Assembly (NCBI RefSeq): GCF_037975245.1 | Contig: NC_092568.1 | Span: forward strand, 3,350,001-3,414,000 | Reading direction: 5' to 3' | Source of the DNA: Apostichopus japonicus | Taxonomy: Eukaryota; Echinodermata; Holothuroidea; Aspidochirotida; Stichopodidae | DNA length: 64,000 nt | In this document: positions 10,890 through 23,314 of the stretch, piece after piece | Position numbering within the stretch: the stretch's first letter is position 1 | Layout: every line of letters begins with the position of its first letter | Position numbers and translations under genes: made by a program | The notes under the pieces: generated by a model | What the model was told of the DNA's origin: nothing | The model's input: the letters and a program-made list of their open reading frames with translations, nothing else | Databases searched by the model: none

Positions 10890-13800
10890 TGTGTATACTT
10901 TTCTGGCCATTAAATTAAGCTAGACAAAATTAGTTCTATAAGCTTCTCTGACCATAACTCTGCACCTCAGTCTGTTTATCACAAATGTTGCATTGAATCT
11001 GAAACCCTTACAGGATAATAACAAACCATGCTGTTATAAATATTCTTACATACATATATATATATACGCAATTCCAGTAATAATTTTTTTTTTTAAATCT
11101 ACTACATGGGGCTAACACTAAACATCTTCTGCACCAACAACCAGTATGCTAGTATTACATTTCCTTCTGTGGAATGATCAAGTTTCATATTTCATTTCTC
11201 CATCCAGGGAAGGCTCTAGAGAAGGTATATTGCTGGTGAGACATTGACGATGTGTTTATGGATCAGTATTAATTATTTTGGCCCCATTTTATGCGCGATG
11301 AAAATCTCAGGTATTGTGGTTGTTTACCTGATTGTCCATTCACAGCTAGAACATGTGCACAGTTTGTGAATTCATTTCATTGTTGCTTTGCTTAATTGTT
11401 TTAAAAGCCCAGGTACTCAGTGGAAAATTATCCAGGGTATCTCCCAAATCAGTTTAAAACAACCATTTCATGGATAATTTTTTTTTATATCTTTTTATAC
11501 ATTTTCCTATCAGGTAATACTTGTAACACTTCTGATCAATTAGGTAATCTGTGTAACTTTTAAACTTGTAGGTATCAAAAATAAAACCGTCTTTTATGCA
11601 TAAATTATAGTACTTGTTTACATTTTCCTATGACGTAGTACAAATTGCAAACTTAACAATTGATCACGTAATCCTTATGTCACATAGTTCTAATGACATA
11701 TTAACAAAAGTCTGTTAATGATGTACTCCAGGCACAATTGGGTGCATGGTAGAATGAGGAAGGGGTACACCAGATTGGGGGGGGGGGGGTAACCAAGGGA
11801 GATAGACTGTGCTACAAGGTTACTATTAAGTGCACTTCAAGAGATGGTAGAGTGATAGTGGAATTGTAAGGAGGAGACAGGAAAATAAGGAGTGAAGTCA
11901 AAATCAAATATATATTTTGATGGCTGTAAGAACAATATTAATGAACAGTATTTTTAGTTGTGGTAATAACCACAATTTTTCTACTTTATACAGTGGGTAG
12001 TGTACTTGACAGAAATGCTTTGCTTTTACACAAATTACATCTATAATGAAGAGATCTCATTAATAGATAATTATAAATGAATAAATATACAATATATGTT
12101 AATGATTTCCCAACTGGTCTGATTTTTCCTTTGTTTATTTACTTTAGTATAGTCTGTGACTTATGACTCATTGGGACTAACAATCCAGATCATAAGTACA
12201 CAATCTTTTTTTAAGCCTTCAGTTTTTAGATAATTTCATGTATCATCTTGAAAACTTCACTCTTACTAATTTAATTTAATGAGACTGGTATTAAAAAATA
12301 CACATTTTCTGCTTTAAACTAACAATGGTCAACAAAATTTATTCCTTCTCCAATATACTTATTTTAAAAGTTAATTTATTCAAAATATTATCATGTGACT
12401 GAGCAAAATATACTAATATCCTATAATTAGCATAAAGACACTGATTACCATATTAAATCTGCATATCCTTCTCAAGAGTAAAAAAGGGGTAAAATTGTCG
12501 ATCGTCATGCCAAATATTAGATAAAGAGAAAAATTTCCACCATCCTTCCCACACACACAAGGAAAGAAAAATTATCATAACAAAACTATTGACAAATATA
12601 TTTAAATGTGATTCCTGATATTAACATAAAATTAAACAAATTGTCAATGGGCTCCTTCATAAAAATGTTTTTGTTTGAAACAAACAAAAAAGAAAGAAAA
12701 ACAAGCCAATACTAATGACATTGGTTTACACGCAGCAGTGAGATTTCTCTGTGTTGCACACACATATTAAACATGCTCATCCCTGGCCATGCAGCAGCTA
12801 GCCACACACAGTACTTCTTAGACTAGTAATCATCTGCTGCGCCGTACACACCAAACAAGCGAGCGTGAGTCACTCAATCGCAAGGAATAAATTTACAATG
12901 TTTCGGTACCCTGCGTGCAAAATAGAAGAAGCGAAGGCTCAGTCAGAGAGCGGGGGAGAAGAAAAGATATAAAGGAAATAAAAGGGAAATAGTAAGAGGG
13001 GGAATGAAAAAAAAAAGAAGAAAAAAATTGTACTACTGTGTTATCAGCCCCTGGGAGAGAAAGATATTATGAAAGCTGAGGATAGCAGCAGTTGCAGCAT
13101 GCAGCAACAGCAGCCAAAAGTTGCCTTTAAAGAAGGTGGTTGATTAAAGAGGACGGCTAGTGCAAGTGAATTCACACTTTATTGGGTATTAGATTGACTA
13201 CGAGACAGGAGAGACCAACGCTGCTGCAGTACTGGAACAATGCCGTCAAATCATTATTGGATGCACAAGGCTAGATGCTAAAGAAAAGCCAAATCAAGTC
13301 AGAGTAGTACGTAAGTACTAAGTGTACTGACGACGAGGCCGAGGATGAGCGAGTGTGTGACATTGTAAAGTGGATATCATGGATTCCATAGCCGGGGGAA
13401 ACACAATCACTGGGTTTCTTATCATTAAAGGAACATAATATTGCGTTTGAAGTATTAAGCATGCTTTGGTCTATGGTGGGCAATATATACCATTCCGTCA
13501 AAAGCTCACGTTGTAAGACCTTCAGTTCATAGGCACAGGTAAACTTGCTCAAAACGTCAAGACTGCATGAGAAATTATATTAAATGTGTGGGTTTAAGGT
13601 CTAGAATACATTACACACACACATCGATATTGAAGTGTGTGATAGGAAACTATCAAAAGTTTTAGCACTAATCCTATTCTACAAAATTGATTCATGCATA
13701 GATTTTGACCTTTTTTTTTACATTATCCCAAAAAAACCTCCCATAATAATGCATGCAATTTTCTTCATTGGCCAGCTGTCCTTTTAAAGGGTAAAAAAAG

Positions 13801-14100
13801 ACTGAAAAATGTGAAACTTTCCATTTGTTTGTGGTTAATACTGATTAATATGAAAAGTGGTCTGTGTGACGATAATGTCAGCATCGGATCAACATCATGG
13901 AATACTCACTTCTTCACGTCATCAGGGAGGGTCTAAGAATTCTCAACCATTCAGGTTGTACTCCACACTAAACTTACGTGTTTATTAATGCTGTACTTTA
14001 GAATTTTGATGACCAAATGAAGGAGTGTCACTGGCTGTGATACTGTGTAACCTTATCATGAGTAATACTCCGAAGACTAAAGAAACCCTCCAGCATCAAT
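10890..14100. other. Intergenic DNA, no recognised gene
   Basis: AT-rich sequence with a G-run at 11779-11789, A-runs near 13007-13028 and a somewhat GC-richer patch at about 12830-13260. That patch could be a promoter or first exon of the minus-strand exons at 6.7-8.9 kb, but I see no firm signal. Short frames lack domains. Confidence 0.4.
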
Positions 14101-14253
14101 GTACTGTACACACGTTGCTTTCAATATACATTTAACCAATGTACAGTAAATGTACAGAAAGACAATGATAACAAATAATACCAATATCAATAATAAAATT
14201 AATCATAATAATGATAGTAATAATAATGATAGTAATAATAATGATAGTAATAA

Positions 14254-14285
14254 TATCATCATCATCATCATCATCATCATCATGT
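14254..14285. repeat. (ATC)n microsatellite at a SINE tail
   Basis: About ten ATC units, then ATGT units, directly next to the 3' side of the minus-strand SINE. Before it lie TAATAATGATAG repeats (14207-14252). Confidence 0.85.
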
Positions 14286-14295
14286 ATGTATGTAT

Positions 14296-14518
14296 GTATA
14301 TTAGATCCTCCTGCAAGCAGGAACTCGCGAAGAAGCCTCATTGGCTTATCAAAGCCGCAAGCTGACCGAAGTCAGTCTCTCACATTCATATTTAACGTCC
14401 ATGATTAGGAATTGTTAATTGTCAACAACTCTGTAACTGGACGACATACATTAATCTAGGAGTGACTCGAACCGGGGACCTTATGATTGAAAGGCACCGG
14501 CGTTAACGGCACCGGCGT
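14296..14518 (-). mobile_element. tRNA-derived SINE (minus strand), promoter side replaced by microsatellite
   Basis: Read on the minus strand, a tRNA-like B box (GGTTCGAGTCAC, 14473-14462) follows AAGGTCCCC. Downstream comes a non-tRNA body ending near AAGCCAATGAGGC and GCTTGCAGGAGG, then a simple-repeat tail. The part that should hold the A box (right of 14500) is a duplicated GCCGGTGCCGTTAAC block and then a pure (GAT)n run. A tRNA head, unrelated body and microsatellite tail are typical of SINEs. Family name not assigned. Confidence 0.7.
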
Positions 14519-14519
14519 T

Positions 14520-14690
<171 letters not shown>

Positions 14691-14707
14691 AATAAATTTG
14701 AATGATA

Positions 14708-14745
14708 CCTTATATCTGACAGAATAGATTCTGTCAGATATAAGG
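14708..14745. repeat. Perfect inverted repeat: 18-bp arms, 2-nt loop
   Basis: CCTTATATCTGACAGAAT (14708-14725) is followed by AG and then its exact reverse complement (14728-14745). As single-stranded DNA or RNA it would form a strong hairpin. It sits 18 bp right of the (ATC)n run. Confidence 0.95.
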
Positions 14746-15629
14746 CATTTTGATCCTACTTACATCAAGCATTCCTGCTATTCTTGGAGTTATAATTTCA
14801 GTGGAATAATAATAGTCTTGAAATAAATGAAGAGTGAAACAAGATAATAGCAATGTGAATAAATACACATTATCCATGTCAATGTTTGATAAACCTTCTG
14901 CAGTCTGCTAATTGCCTGAGCTATTCCTTTGCATTTGTTTATGTTGTACTATATCATGGATCAAGTGAATGATTTCAAGTCAGCATTGGCCCCACATTCA
15001 GCATGCAAATAGGCTAAAAACATTCAAAAGTACTTTTCTGGAGGTTCATGACCATTCCAATTATTCCTTAACATTGCAGGAGTGTAACACATTTTAGTTT
15101 TTCAATAAGGGGAATGATTTGGGGATGGCCTTAAAATGCTTGTTGGGAGTTTGAACATGACTAACTACAACAGAATTGTGGGCTATACTGATTTACTTGA
15201 AAAAGCATTAATGCTGAAAGATAGACGAGTCTCTCCAAACATGCATGTGTGGCTAGGTTTGATTACAATGTGGCTAGCAGTATGACTGCACATGTATGGG
15301 TAAGCCTATGATTGGACAATGGTAATAAGTTTTGTTTAAATAATATACTTATGGCTACATCAGACTGCACACTGGGATTACATAATGGCTATATATTTAT
15401 GATGATATTAAATGACATTTACATGATTTTATTATGGGAAGGTATGAGCTTACAATTGTATAATTTATATAATGGTTAACTTTGTTTGAGGAGCTATATG
15501 GCTTGGTCTGATTGCTTGTACATACATAGCTATAGAAATACTGCAGTATGGCGAGAGCTTGTAATACTAGTACTATGACTATGTAGAATTGACTATAGAT
15601 GCCAATATGTATATAATTTCACTGTGTTT

Positions 15630-16400
15630 GCACCATGGCTACCTACAGCATATGATTGCACTATATAACTGTACACGTACATGATTGTAGTATTTGTGCA
15701 CCATGGCTAAGTATGTATAATTACAATATGTTTGCACCATGACTATGTATATGATTACACTATGTTTCTATGTTTGCACCATGACTATGATTGCACTATC
15801 TTTGCACCATGGCTATGTATGATTACACCATGTTTGCACCATTGCTACTGTATGTATTGCACTATCTTTGCACCATGGCTAGGAATATATTATTGTACTA
15901 TGTTTCTACTATAGCTATGTATGATTACACTATAACAATTTTGTACCATATAAGCTATATAAATATGATCTTAGACTTTACAATTCGGCTCTAGTGGTTA
16001 TTGCAGATATGGCTGCACCACGGCTACAGGTATAGCTAATTGATTCAGTATAAGTTTGACTTACTGCACTATATGTAATACAGTATGTTTGCACTATGGC
16101 TAGATGTGATTGCACTTCATATGGCTATGATATGACTGCACTATGGATTTAGGAATTCAAATATGTTATACTTAGGCTATGGGTGTGACTTCAATGTAGC
16201 TATATATGATTACACTATGTTTTCACTATGGCTATGCGATTAAACTATGTTTGCACTATGGCTATATATGTGGTTGCACTTCAACTGGCTATGATATGAC
16301 TGTGCCCTATGGCTATAAATTCAAAGGTTATACTATGGCTACTTAGGTGTGGCTGCACTACGGCTATATGATGGCACTATGATTGGGCTATCGCTATGTA
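15630..16400. repeat. Degenerate minisatellite, about 32-bp ATG-rich unit
   Basis: Diverged units on the theme TTTGCACCATGGCTATG then TATGATTACACTATG recur every 25-40 bp. The pattern is clearest at 15700-15950 and weak traces extend left to about 15250. Short frames across it reflect the repeat. Confidence 0.75.
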
Positions 16401-18970
16401 AGTATGTACAACTGCATTCTACTGCTGTATGATATGAGACCAACTGGCAACCTTTAAAAATTACACACTGTCTAATAACTACAGAAAGTGAGAATTATTG
16501 TCAGAGAATATCACAGACAATGATGCAATATTTAGATGAATTTAACAGTCCCAACTCCAACAAACGAGAAAACTAACAAATATGTGGTAAAATCTTTGTA
16601 TCAAGAATTTCCACCAAATTCGACACTTCTGTGACCTCATGATACACTTTACTAAATGATACGCTGTGATATAAGTGAACATGCAGTCCATGTACAAATA
16701 TATATATCAAGATAGGATGATACATACACCGCAAACAACAGGTGATAGGGCAGGCAAACATGTGTAAAACAAGCTCTGATTTAGTACACTACAAAATTCC
16801 ACTTTCATATTAAAACAGCATGTACATGAGAGTCTTTAATACTTAAATAACATTTGACAGTCCTTGTTCTGTGGTTACTATATCTTTGCCACTTGAAAGA
16901 AGCACAGAGCTTACAAGGCTGTTAAAGTTATGTCCAGTCCATGTACGTCATACTGTTACATAACATGGCACCGCTCTATACATGCATGCATCCTGCTGTA
17001 TGTAGCAACATTTCAACCATTCTGTAATATTTTGAAATTAATCGTGTAATTCTCCTCAATGCTGTCAACAAGGTGAAATAGAGCAGAAAACAGAAATACA
17101 TGGGGGAGGGTGGGGCAAGGAGGGAGGGATTTAATTTTGGCAATTATTAAAGGGACACAAATGTCTAATAAGCTCAGGAACAAAATGAAAATATTAATCT
17201 TGATATCCTTAATAAATAGAAAATAAAACAAACAGAAATAGAGATTTGTCAAATAGAGACAAGTCAATATTTTTTCTATAGATTTCAAATAACCTACAGG
17301 CTACAAGGTAACACAAAAATCAATATTTGCAGATTTTGCGAATTAATTTCAAAATAAAAATGGCTGCGTGCGACATGTCAAACAAATTGTGCAGCTAGCA
17401 TATACGTGTACTTCGGTGCAGAGAGGAAAAAACAAAAATCTTTTCAATTTTAACCAAAGTGCAATCTTCTAGTTACAGAAGATATCTGTCCTTCACAGAA
17501 ATTCCAGTTTTAACACTTTTTCATTCACCAAATTTTCCAATTTGTATTTTTTTGCTATATGCGTACACGTTGGATACCTTTCAAGGCCTTCCTCTGCAAA
17601 TCGCAGCTTGCCACAAATTTACCGTTCTGAATTTTAAACAAGCCATTTCTCAGCCGATTCCTTGCCAAGGAAACAAGTTTTACGTCAAAATCGAGCACGA
17701 AATGTAAAGAAATTGTTCACTCCAAGTCCATTCAGGTTCAGTCGAGCGAGCGTTTATCAGCGACCTTAAAATAGCACTCTGTAAATATTGATTTATTTAT
17801 TGCTCTAACTAAAACCACTTTTTGAGGTAGACTGCGGCTATTTACGCTCCTCGTAAGGTTGGAATGGATGGATGAGATCATCAAAAAAATGTCGAAATCA
17901 AAAGTGGATGAAAAACCGATGAGTGGAGATGGGACTAAATCTTAAATGTTAAATTGTCGTTTTAGTAAAATTGAAGAGAAAAAAAAACCTCACGACCATG
18001 TGTAAGAAAAAAGCCTAACGTGTAGATCTACTAAGTAATTAATACTCCATCAAAAGTTCTCATTACTGGCAGTTAGAGATTTTCTTTCTTGTTCTCGCAG
18101 TCAATATTACTGCTGTAACAAAAGTCTATACAATGTTAAATACAATGACACATGCCACAGGTAATTTCTAGGCCGGGTAGAACGGGTGCTAAGGGTGTGA
18201 AAAGAGAGGTAAGCTAGGAGCAAAGTAAATATCTCTGATTCACATAAATACTACAGGAATTTATAAATGGTGATTCCACTGGCAAAAAAAAAATTGTGAA
18301 TTCCATATACAGTGGTCCTTAAACTGATCAATGACGAATTTTATAAGTTTTTCGCAACGACAAAATTTGAGTCAATCTTGCAAGTTCTACCACAACTTCT
18401 GTTTGAATGGTCAATCAGCCTATTTAAGCAGCTGCTGCTTGCAATGACTATCATTTGCAATGGTCAGTATTATCAAACATATATAGATAGAGTAAAAAAC
18501 TAGTGTTCAAAATATCATGAAACACTTTAGTAACATCACTTGTAACACATTTGTAACTGCATTCATTATAATATAATGTAGTTTTATTACCACCAATTAT
18601 ATAGAAATGATCACTGACTCCATCCAAAGTAAAGGAATTCCTTGTGTGACTACAACTTGATTTAAAATGATTTATTTCATTAAATTATGAACAGGAAACT
18701 TGGAACAATATGTTTAAAAATGAAACAAGTGAATAATGTAGAGAATCTGTTAATTCAAGTTTAGAAAAGGGAATCAACCCACTAAAATCAGTGTGACAGT
18801 ATGTATGTCCTGGATGGCTCAGACCACAGGTCTTGAGACTTCAAGGATTGGTTCAGTTGTCATACATGTTTATGTTATATGAAAGAGGACAATAAAAGAA
18901 ACGCAATGGTGAAAAAACTGTTCAAATATCTTTTTCTGTGAAAGAGATATTCAAGTGTAAAGTTTTATCA
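16401..18970. other. Intergenic DNA, no recognised gene
   Basis: AT-rich sequence. Frames such as those at 17013-17288 and 17459-17707 have no domain and biased composition. No transposon ends recognised. Confidence 0.45.
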
Positions 18971-18974
18971 GATT

Positions 18975-19271
18975 GTGTAGAAACTACTGAAATCTGACTA
19001 GTTGTGATGTCACATCCTCACATTCCTGAAAGGTCTTTGTTTTTTTCTCTAAATATTTTGTGAGATTTCATGACTTTCAACCAAAAGATATGTCAGGAGA
19101 TCTCATATTTTTCAAAGGAAGTATTTGAGATTAACCATCTAGGAATTTTTGATTATATTATTTTCAAATGTGTTAAAAAATGTAAATAATTTTTAAAGAA
19201 ATATATTCACAAATGTTAAGGAAGTGAGGATGTGACATCACACCCTCACAGTACTGTAAGTCTTTCTACAC
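18975..19271. mobile_element. MITE-like inverted-repeat element, 297 bp
   Basis: The outer arms are GTGTAGAAA and TTTCTACAC. The inner arms are GTGATGTCACATCCTCAC (from 19004) and GTGAGGATGTGACATCAC (19224-19241). The interior is AT-rich and non-coding. I could not find a clean target duplication, so the superfamily is open. Confidence 0.65.
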
Positions 19272-20200
19272 CAGTCGTTTTCAAAGAAATTTTGATATCT
19301 TCAAAGTGTCATATCTCCTTAACAGAGCATGTTACCATGGTAGTTTCTTCACTGTTCTTTTTGTCTTTTTGTGCACTTTCATACAAAATAGGCATGTCAA
19401 ACATCTGAACCAATCCTTTAATACAGAGGAGAGCTCAAAACTGCTTTCTGGCACTTCAAAATTAAATCCTGGCCATTCTTTTTCTACACATAATTTGTGT
19501 TTGGTCTGTTTCGATCATCTCATATTCTTGGAAATAAAGACTCATAAAGTTCTACAGTACTAATACATTTAACCACAAGTTACTAGGGAACATAAAAAAA
19601 GAAAGTCGATCGCAAACCGGCATATTTTTTATGCAAGTCATATTTTCTTTGTGCATGCATGTCATGGTACATCAAACAAGCTACAAATACTACTACACCT
19701 TGACGTATCATACAGATATATATACCAGGAAGAACATTATGAAAAGCAGGAAACCGTTACCATACTTAATCGAAGGTTATTATTGAGGCAATTACTGAGC
19801 ATTGCAAGTATGCCACTGAAAGGGAAGTCTTTAACTTTGCAACCAACAAGGTGGTAAGCCAAGGGGAAATTTTTCTCTTTAATTGTGTCAGGCCGAATGA
19901 AAAACCGTCACTGTTGAGAGAGTGGATCCGTGGCCGGGTGGGTACGTTAATTTTGCAATTATGATAATTTCGATATGATGCTCGTAAAAGTACTGTGCAT
20001 ACATGCACACATATAAACAGTTAAACACCCTCCCCTTCTACAGGGGCAACAATAATTTATTATGCGACTAGTTTAATATTTTAACCACTGTGCAGGCAAG
20101 TTGGCTGACGTAATATTTCAGATTTCTATTCCACTGGTTACATTTTAACTTTATTCCAATTTCCACCCATTTCACTTTGTTGTGTGAATTAATCATATAT
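19272..20200. other. Intergenic DNA, no recognised gene
   Basis: No domain, repeat or RNA gene recognised. Short frames only. Confidence 0.45.
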
Positions 20201-20208
20201 CTATCAGG

Positions 20209-20385
20209 GGCATTTCCAGGATTTTGTAACCCAGGGGGCGCGAATTACTATCTAAGCAGAGCGCCACCATCGGTTGGCGCGCAGCGTACAAGAAAATTTC
20301 TGGTTTTAATACACACCAGATCACCGGAAATGGCACTTCTCGGGCTTGAAAATGACCAACTGGATGTACACTTTTGCCTGAGAAC
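20209..20385 (+). mobile_element. Truncated MITE of the GCGCCA-core family
   Basis: The left end CAGGGGCATTTCCAGG resembles a hAT end. The family core follows at about 20248-20303 (TATCTAAGC..GCGCCACCATCGGTTGGCGC..GCGTACAAGAAAATTT). Similarity fades after the CACCGGAAATGGCACTT segment, and no matching right terminal repeat is visible, so the copy is 3'-truncated. Confidence 0.65.
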
Positions 20386-21380
20386 CAAGTATTTCCCAAT
20401 AGTTTTTCCCATCCATTATAACCTTTTTGAAGATTGTCACCAGTCACACATCATGTTCGACCTCATCGCATGTCCTGTGGATCATTGCTTTTGTAGGTGA
20501 TTCTACGTCGCGGCCCACAATACACGACAGCCCCGTTTTTCAAGGTTTTCAGCCCATTATTTGTTCAGAATTTGAAAATTCACATTTCTCGTGAATAATA
20601 AATTCACTTCAAAACATACCCATAATGTTGCAAAAAATGTCATCTATGGACAACCAATATAGAAAAACCTCCTTGAACCCCTAACAGACCGGTCAAAATT
20701 ACACGAGTAGAGGGAAGTATGATAAAGAATTAATGTTGGTAAGGACATTTTCGAAAATTCAGACACAGTTAATTTATTGGTGTACAAATATTAAACCCTC
20801 TTATAACGGCTATGATAAAAATTGGTTGAAGGAAATGAAAAAATACCAGATATTTCCGAAACCGAACACTACACACATAGGCGTAGGAGGCGGGGGGGGG
20901 GCTCCTACTGAAAGAAAAATAAATTGCAATGATGTAGCTAAAGGAAATGAATAGTTTAAAACATATCTCTTTGATAATTAAAATAAAGTTCTAAGCTTGG
21001 CTGACTAATTCGCCATTACTAATGTAAAAGAAAATTGGACATAATTGGACCTCCATGCTTTTTCTCCATCTACATAAGACATTTCGTTGTTTACATTAGC
21101 ATCCCGCGGTATACTGCACAATTTCCACGGACCGTACGGTAACTGTGGCATGTGATGTAATAACAGATGCTTGCTTATATGGTATTAACATTAACATGTT
21201 GAACGCGTGCAGAGCGCGCGAAAAATTTAGGTCATTTTTTTCGGGCAAGTCGTTACAGCCCCCGAAATCAAATTGGGTTCCTATGACTACACACATCGAC
21301 AGTTTTGAGGCTGTTCATCCTGGAACCTCCATTTTCATGCTCACTGATATGATGTGATATCTGCTGTTTGCTTTACAAAT
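20386..21380. other. Intergenic DNA, no recognised gene
   Basis: Contains a G-run (20893-20901) and short frames without domains. Some of it may be decayed transposon sequence. Confidence 0.4.
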
Positions 21381-21385
21381 TCGAA

Positions 21386-21640
21386 CAGGCGCGTAGCGAA
21401 TAATTTGCCAAGGGAGGGGTGAAGCCTGTAGGCAAACTATCTGAGCGTAGCGCCACCACGAGTTGGCGCAAAGCGTACAAGAAAATTTTGGCCGAAAATG
21501 CCTCCCAGATCGCTGGATATGACACTTTCGATGCCTTGTAAGTTGCATCTAAGCATTTTCTATTTTAAAATCACTAGCGATATCATAAAAAATATGCTCG
21601 GGGGGGGGGGGGGGGCGGTCGCCCCCTTCCCGAAAAGCGT
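21386..21640 (+). mobile_element. MITE of the GCGCCA-core family, right end lost
   Basis: Starts CAGGCGCGTAGC and follows the 61226 copy closely: AATTTGCCAAGGGAGGGG, the core at about 21440-21490, GCCTTGTAAGTTGCATCTAA, ACTAGCGATATCATAA and ATATGCTCGGGGG. After the G-run it reads CCCCCTTCCCGAAAAG and loses the expected CTTGGCTACGCGCCTG end. No target duplication can be checked. Confidence 0.75.
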
Positions 21641-21904
21641 CATGTTCCCCGACGACTCGGTCGAGATCGAGACCAGCCACAGTTGGTTTCATAGCCCAAT
21701 TGTTTAAGGCGTCCACATACACACACGCGTTATGATTGACCATAGTATATATATATAGATACATTAGTGAGAGAGGAAAATGGAAACGTCAAAAATGGAG
21801 TTGTCGGTGTAACGGGTAGGGTGAGGCACACGCCCTTCTGAAATCCTCGATCCGTAACTGGCTACCCAGCCATGTGTATATAATAAGGATCAGCGCTGTA
21901 ATGA

Positions 21905-22114
21905 TGTCACTGTTCCTCTTTCTCTTCCCGGTGTCTTGGCGTTTTTCTTTACTCCCTCCTTTTCTCTTTTTTCTCTCCTTCTTCTTTTTCTTTTCCCTTC
22001 CTTCCTCTCCTCCTCCTCTTTTTCCCCTCTCTTTTTTCTTCTCTTTTTTTTCCCTCCTCTTTTTCTTACCCGGGGGGCGCGCGCCCCCAACGCCCCCCCC
22101 TGGATACGCGCCTG
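21905..22114. repeat. Polypyrimidine tract ending in a hAT-like terminal repeat
   Basis: About 165 bp of nearly pure C/T (21909-22072), then CCCGGGGGGCGCGC and an end reading TGGATACGCGCCTG (22101-22114), which matches the right end of the MITE family. The left partner of this end is not clear. It may belong with 21386, but the flanks do not match. Confidence 0.55.
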
Positions 22115-23200
22115 TATATACAGCAGTTTTCCATGTCCAAAAAAAGTGTCAAATGCTGGAAGAGCAATTATATATCGTGATGTCCAAGTACAACTTCTGC
22201 CCAGATGCTTGCAAATAAGACAATGCTGGGTGCATCAGTTATGAATATTATACTTAAATTATAGATCTAAACTATGTTTAACATTTATTTTGAAAAGTAT
22301 ATTATAGCTCACTTTCTCAAGACCTGACATATATCTGCTATGACACAAAAAGCAAGAAGCAGTTTCCCTTTAAACCATTCGTAGTTTGATGGGTTAACAC
22401 TACAATTACAACCTGCCATCTTTAGCGCAGTACTTTAACATAATATATATCATCAATCTCAAGTGCCGAGGGCGGAAGTATAATCCATCCCAAATTGTCA
22501 AGTCCATAAAAAACGGTCCCATTCTTTCTCCTCGGTTACCGATTCCACAACATGTTCAATTTCTTTGATAATCTTTACCTTATTTTCCCTCCTTTCAATT
22601 GAAATGAATGAAAACATCATTGTATTGATCCATGTTACTCTTTGTATTTGGTCAAAGTATTGTATGTCCAGTGGAGGCCTAGATCTACAGTACTAAATAA
22701 CATTGAGTTACAGTTTCTATTTTCAGTTATAACTTTTCTAAGGTATAACATTATATGCAGTCAAATTGCATCGAGTTGATAAAGACCAAGTGCTTCAAAC
22801 TGCATTACTGTGCAGTCCTTTAGGATGTTCTAAACTTCTTTCCTTGTTTTTCTTTTTCGCACTCGTGTGTACTAAATAATTGACACAATTGATATGATGT
22901 ACTCTTTTGCTGAAATGTTGACACATTCATTGAGATTGAGTGAAGAAACATCCACATGAGAACATCTTCTCGACTTTCTCAATACAGTATTGCTTTCCTC
23001 GTTTTATTCGAAAGTTCTTGATCAGTAATTGTGTGATTTTGTTTCTATTGATTTTATACACTTTGTTTAATTTTAATATGCATATTTTTCTGATTTCATT
23101 TTGATCGTAGTTTATGAATCTTATTCGCTTATACCCATTCATAATTTCATACTTCATTTAGCATTTTTAATTTGCTACCTTCTAGTTTTATACTTATATA
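22115..23200. other. Intergenic DNA, probable 5'-truncated retroelement body
   Basis: AT-rich with no domain recognised. The last few hundred bases lead into the LINE-like tail at 23229-23314 and may be its degraded 3' untranslated part. Confidence 0.3.
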
Positions 23201-23228
23201 TTTTAATTGATATTTATCCATTTTTGTA

Positions 23229-23314
23229 TTGTACGAGGGCCTCGTGGGAGATTAGCTTCGGCTAAACGAGTTACCCTCTCAAAATAAAGTTTAAATAAAT
23301 AAAATAAATAAATA
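23229..23314 (+). mobile_element. Probable non-LTR retrotransposon 3' tail
   Basis: A compact GC-richer segment (GAGGGCCTCGTGGGAGATTA..CGAGTTACCCTCTC) is followed by AATAAAGTTT and an (AAATA)n tail. This layout, a short structured end then a polyadenylation-like signal and a simple-repeat tail, is typical of CR1/L2-like LINE ends in invertebrate deuterostomes. No reverse transcriptase remains. Confidence 0.5.
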
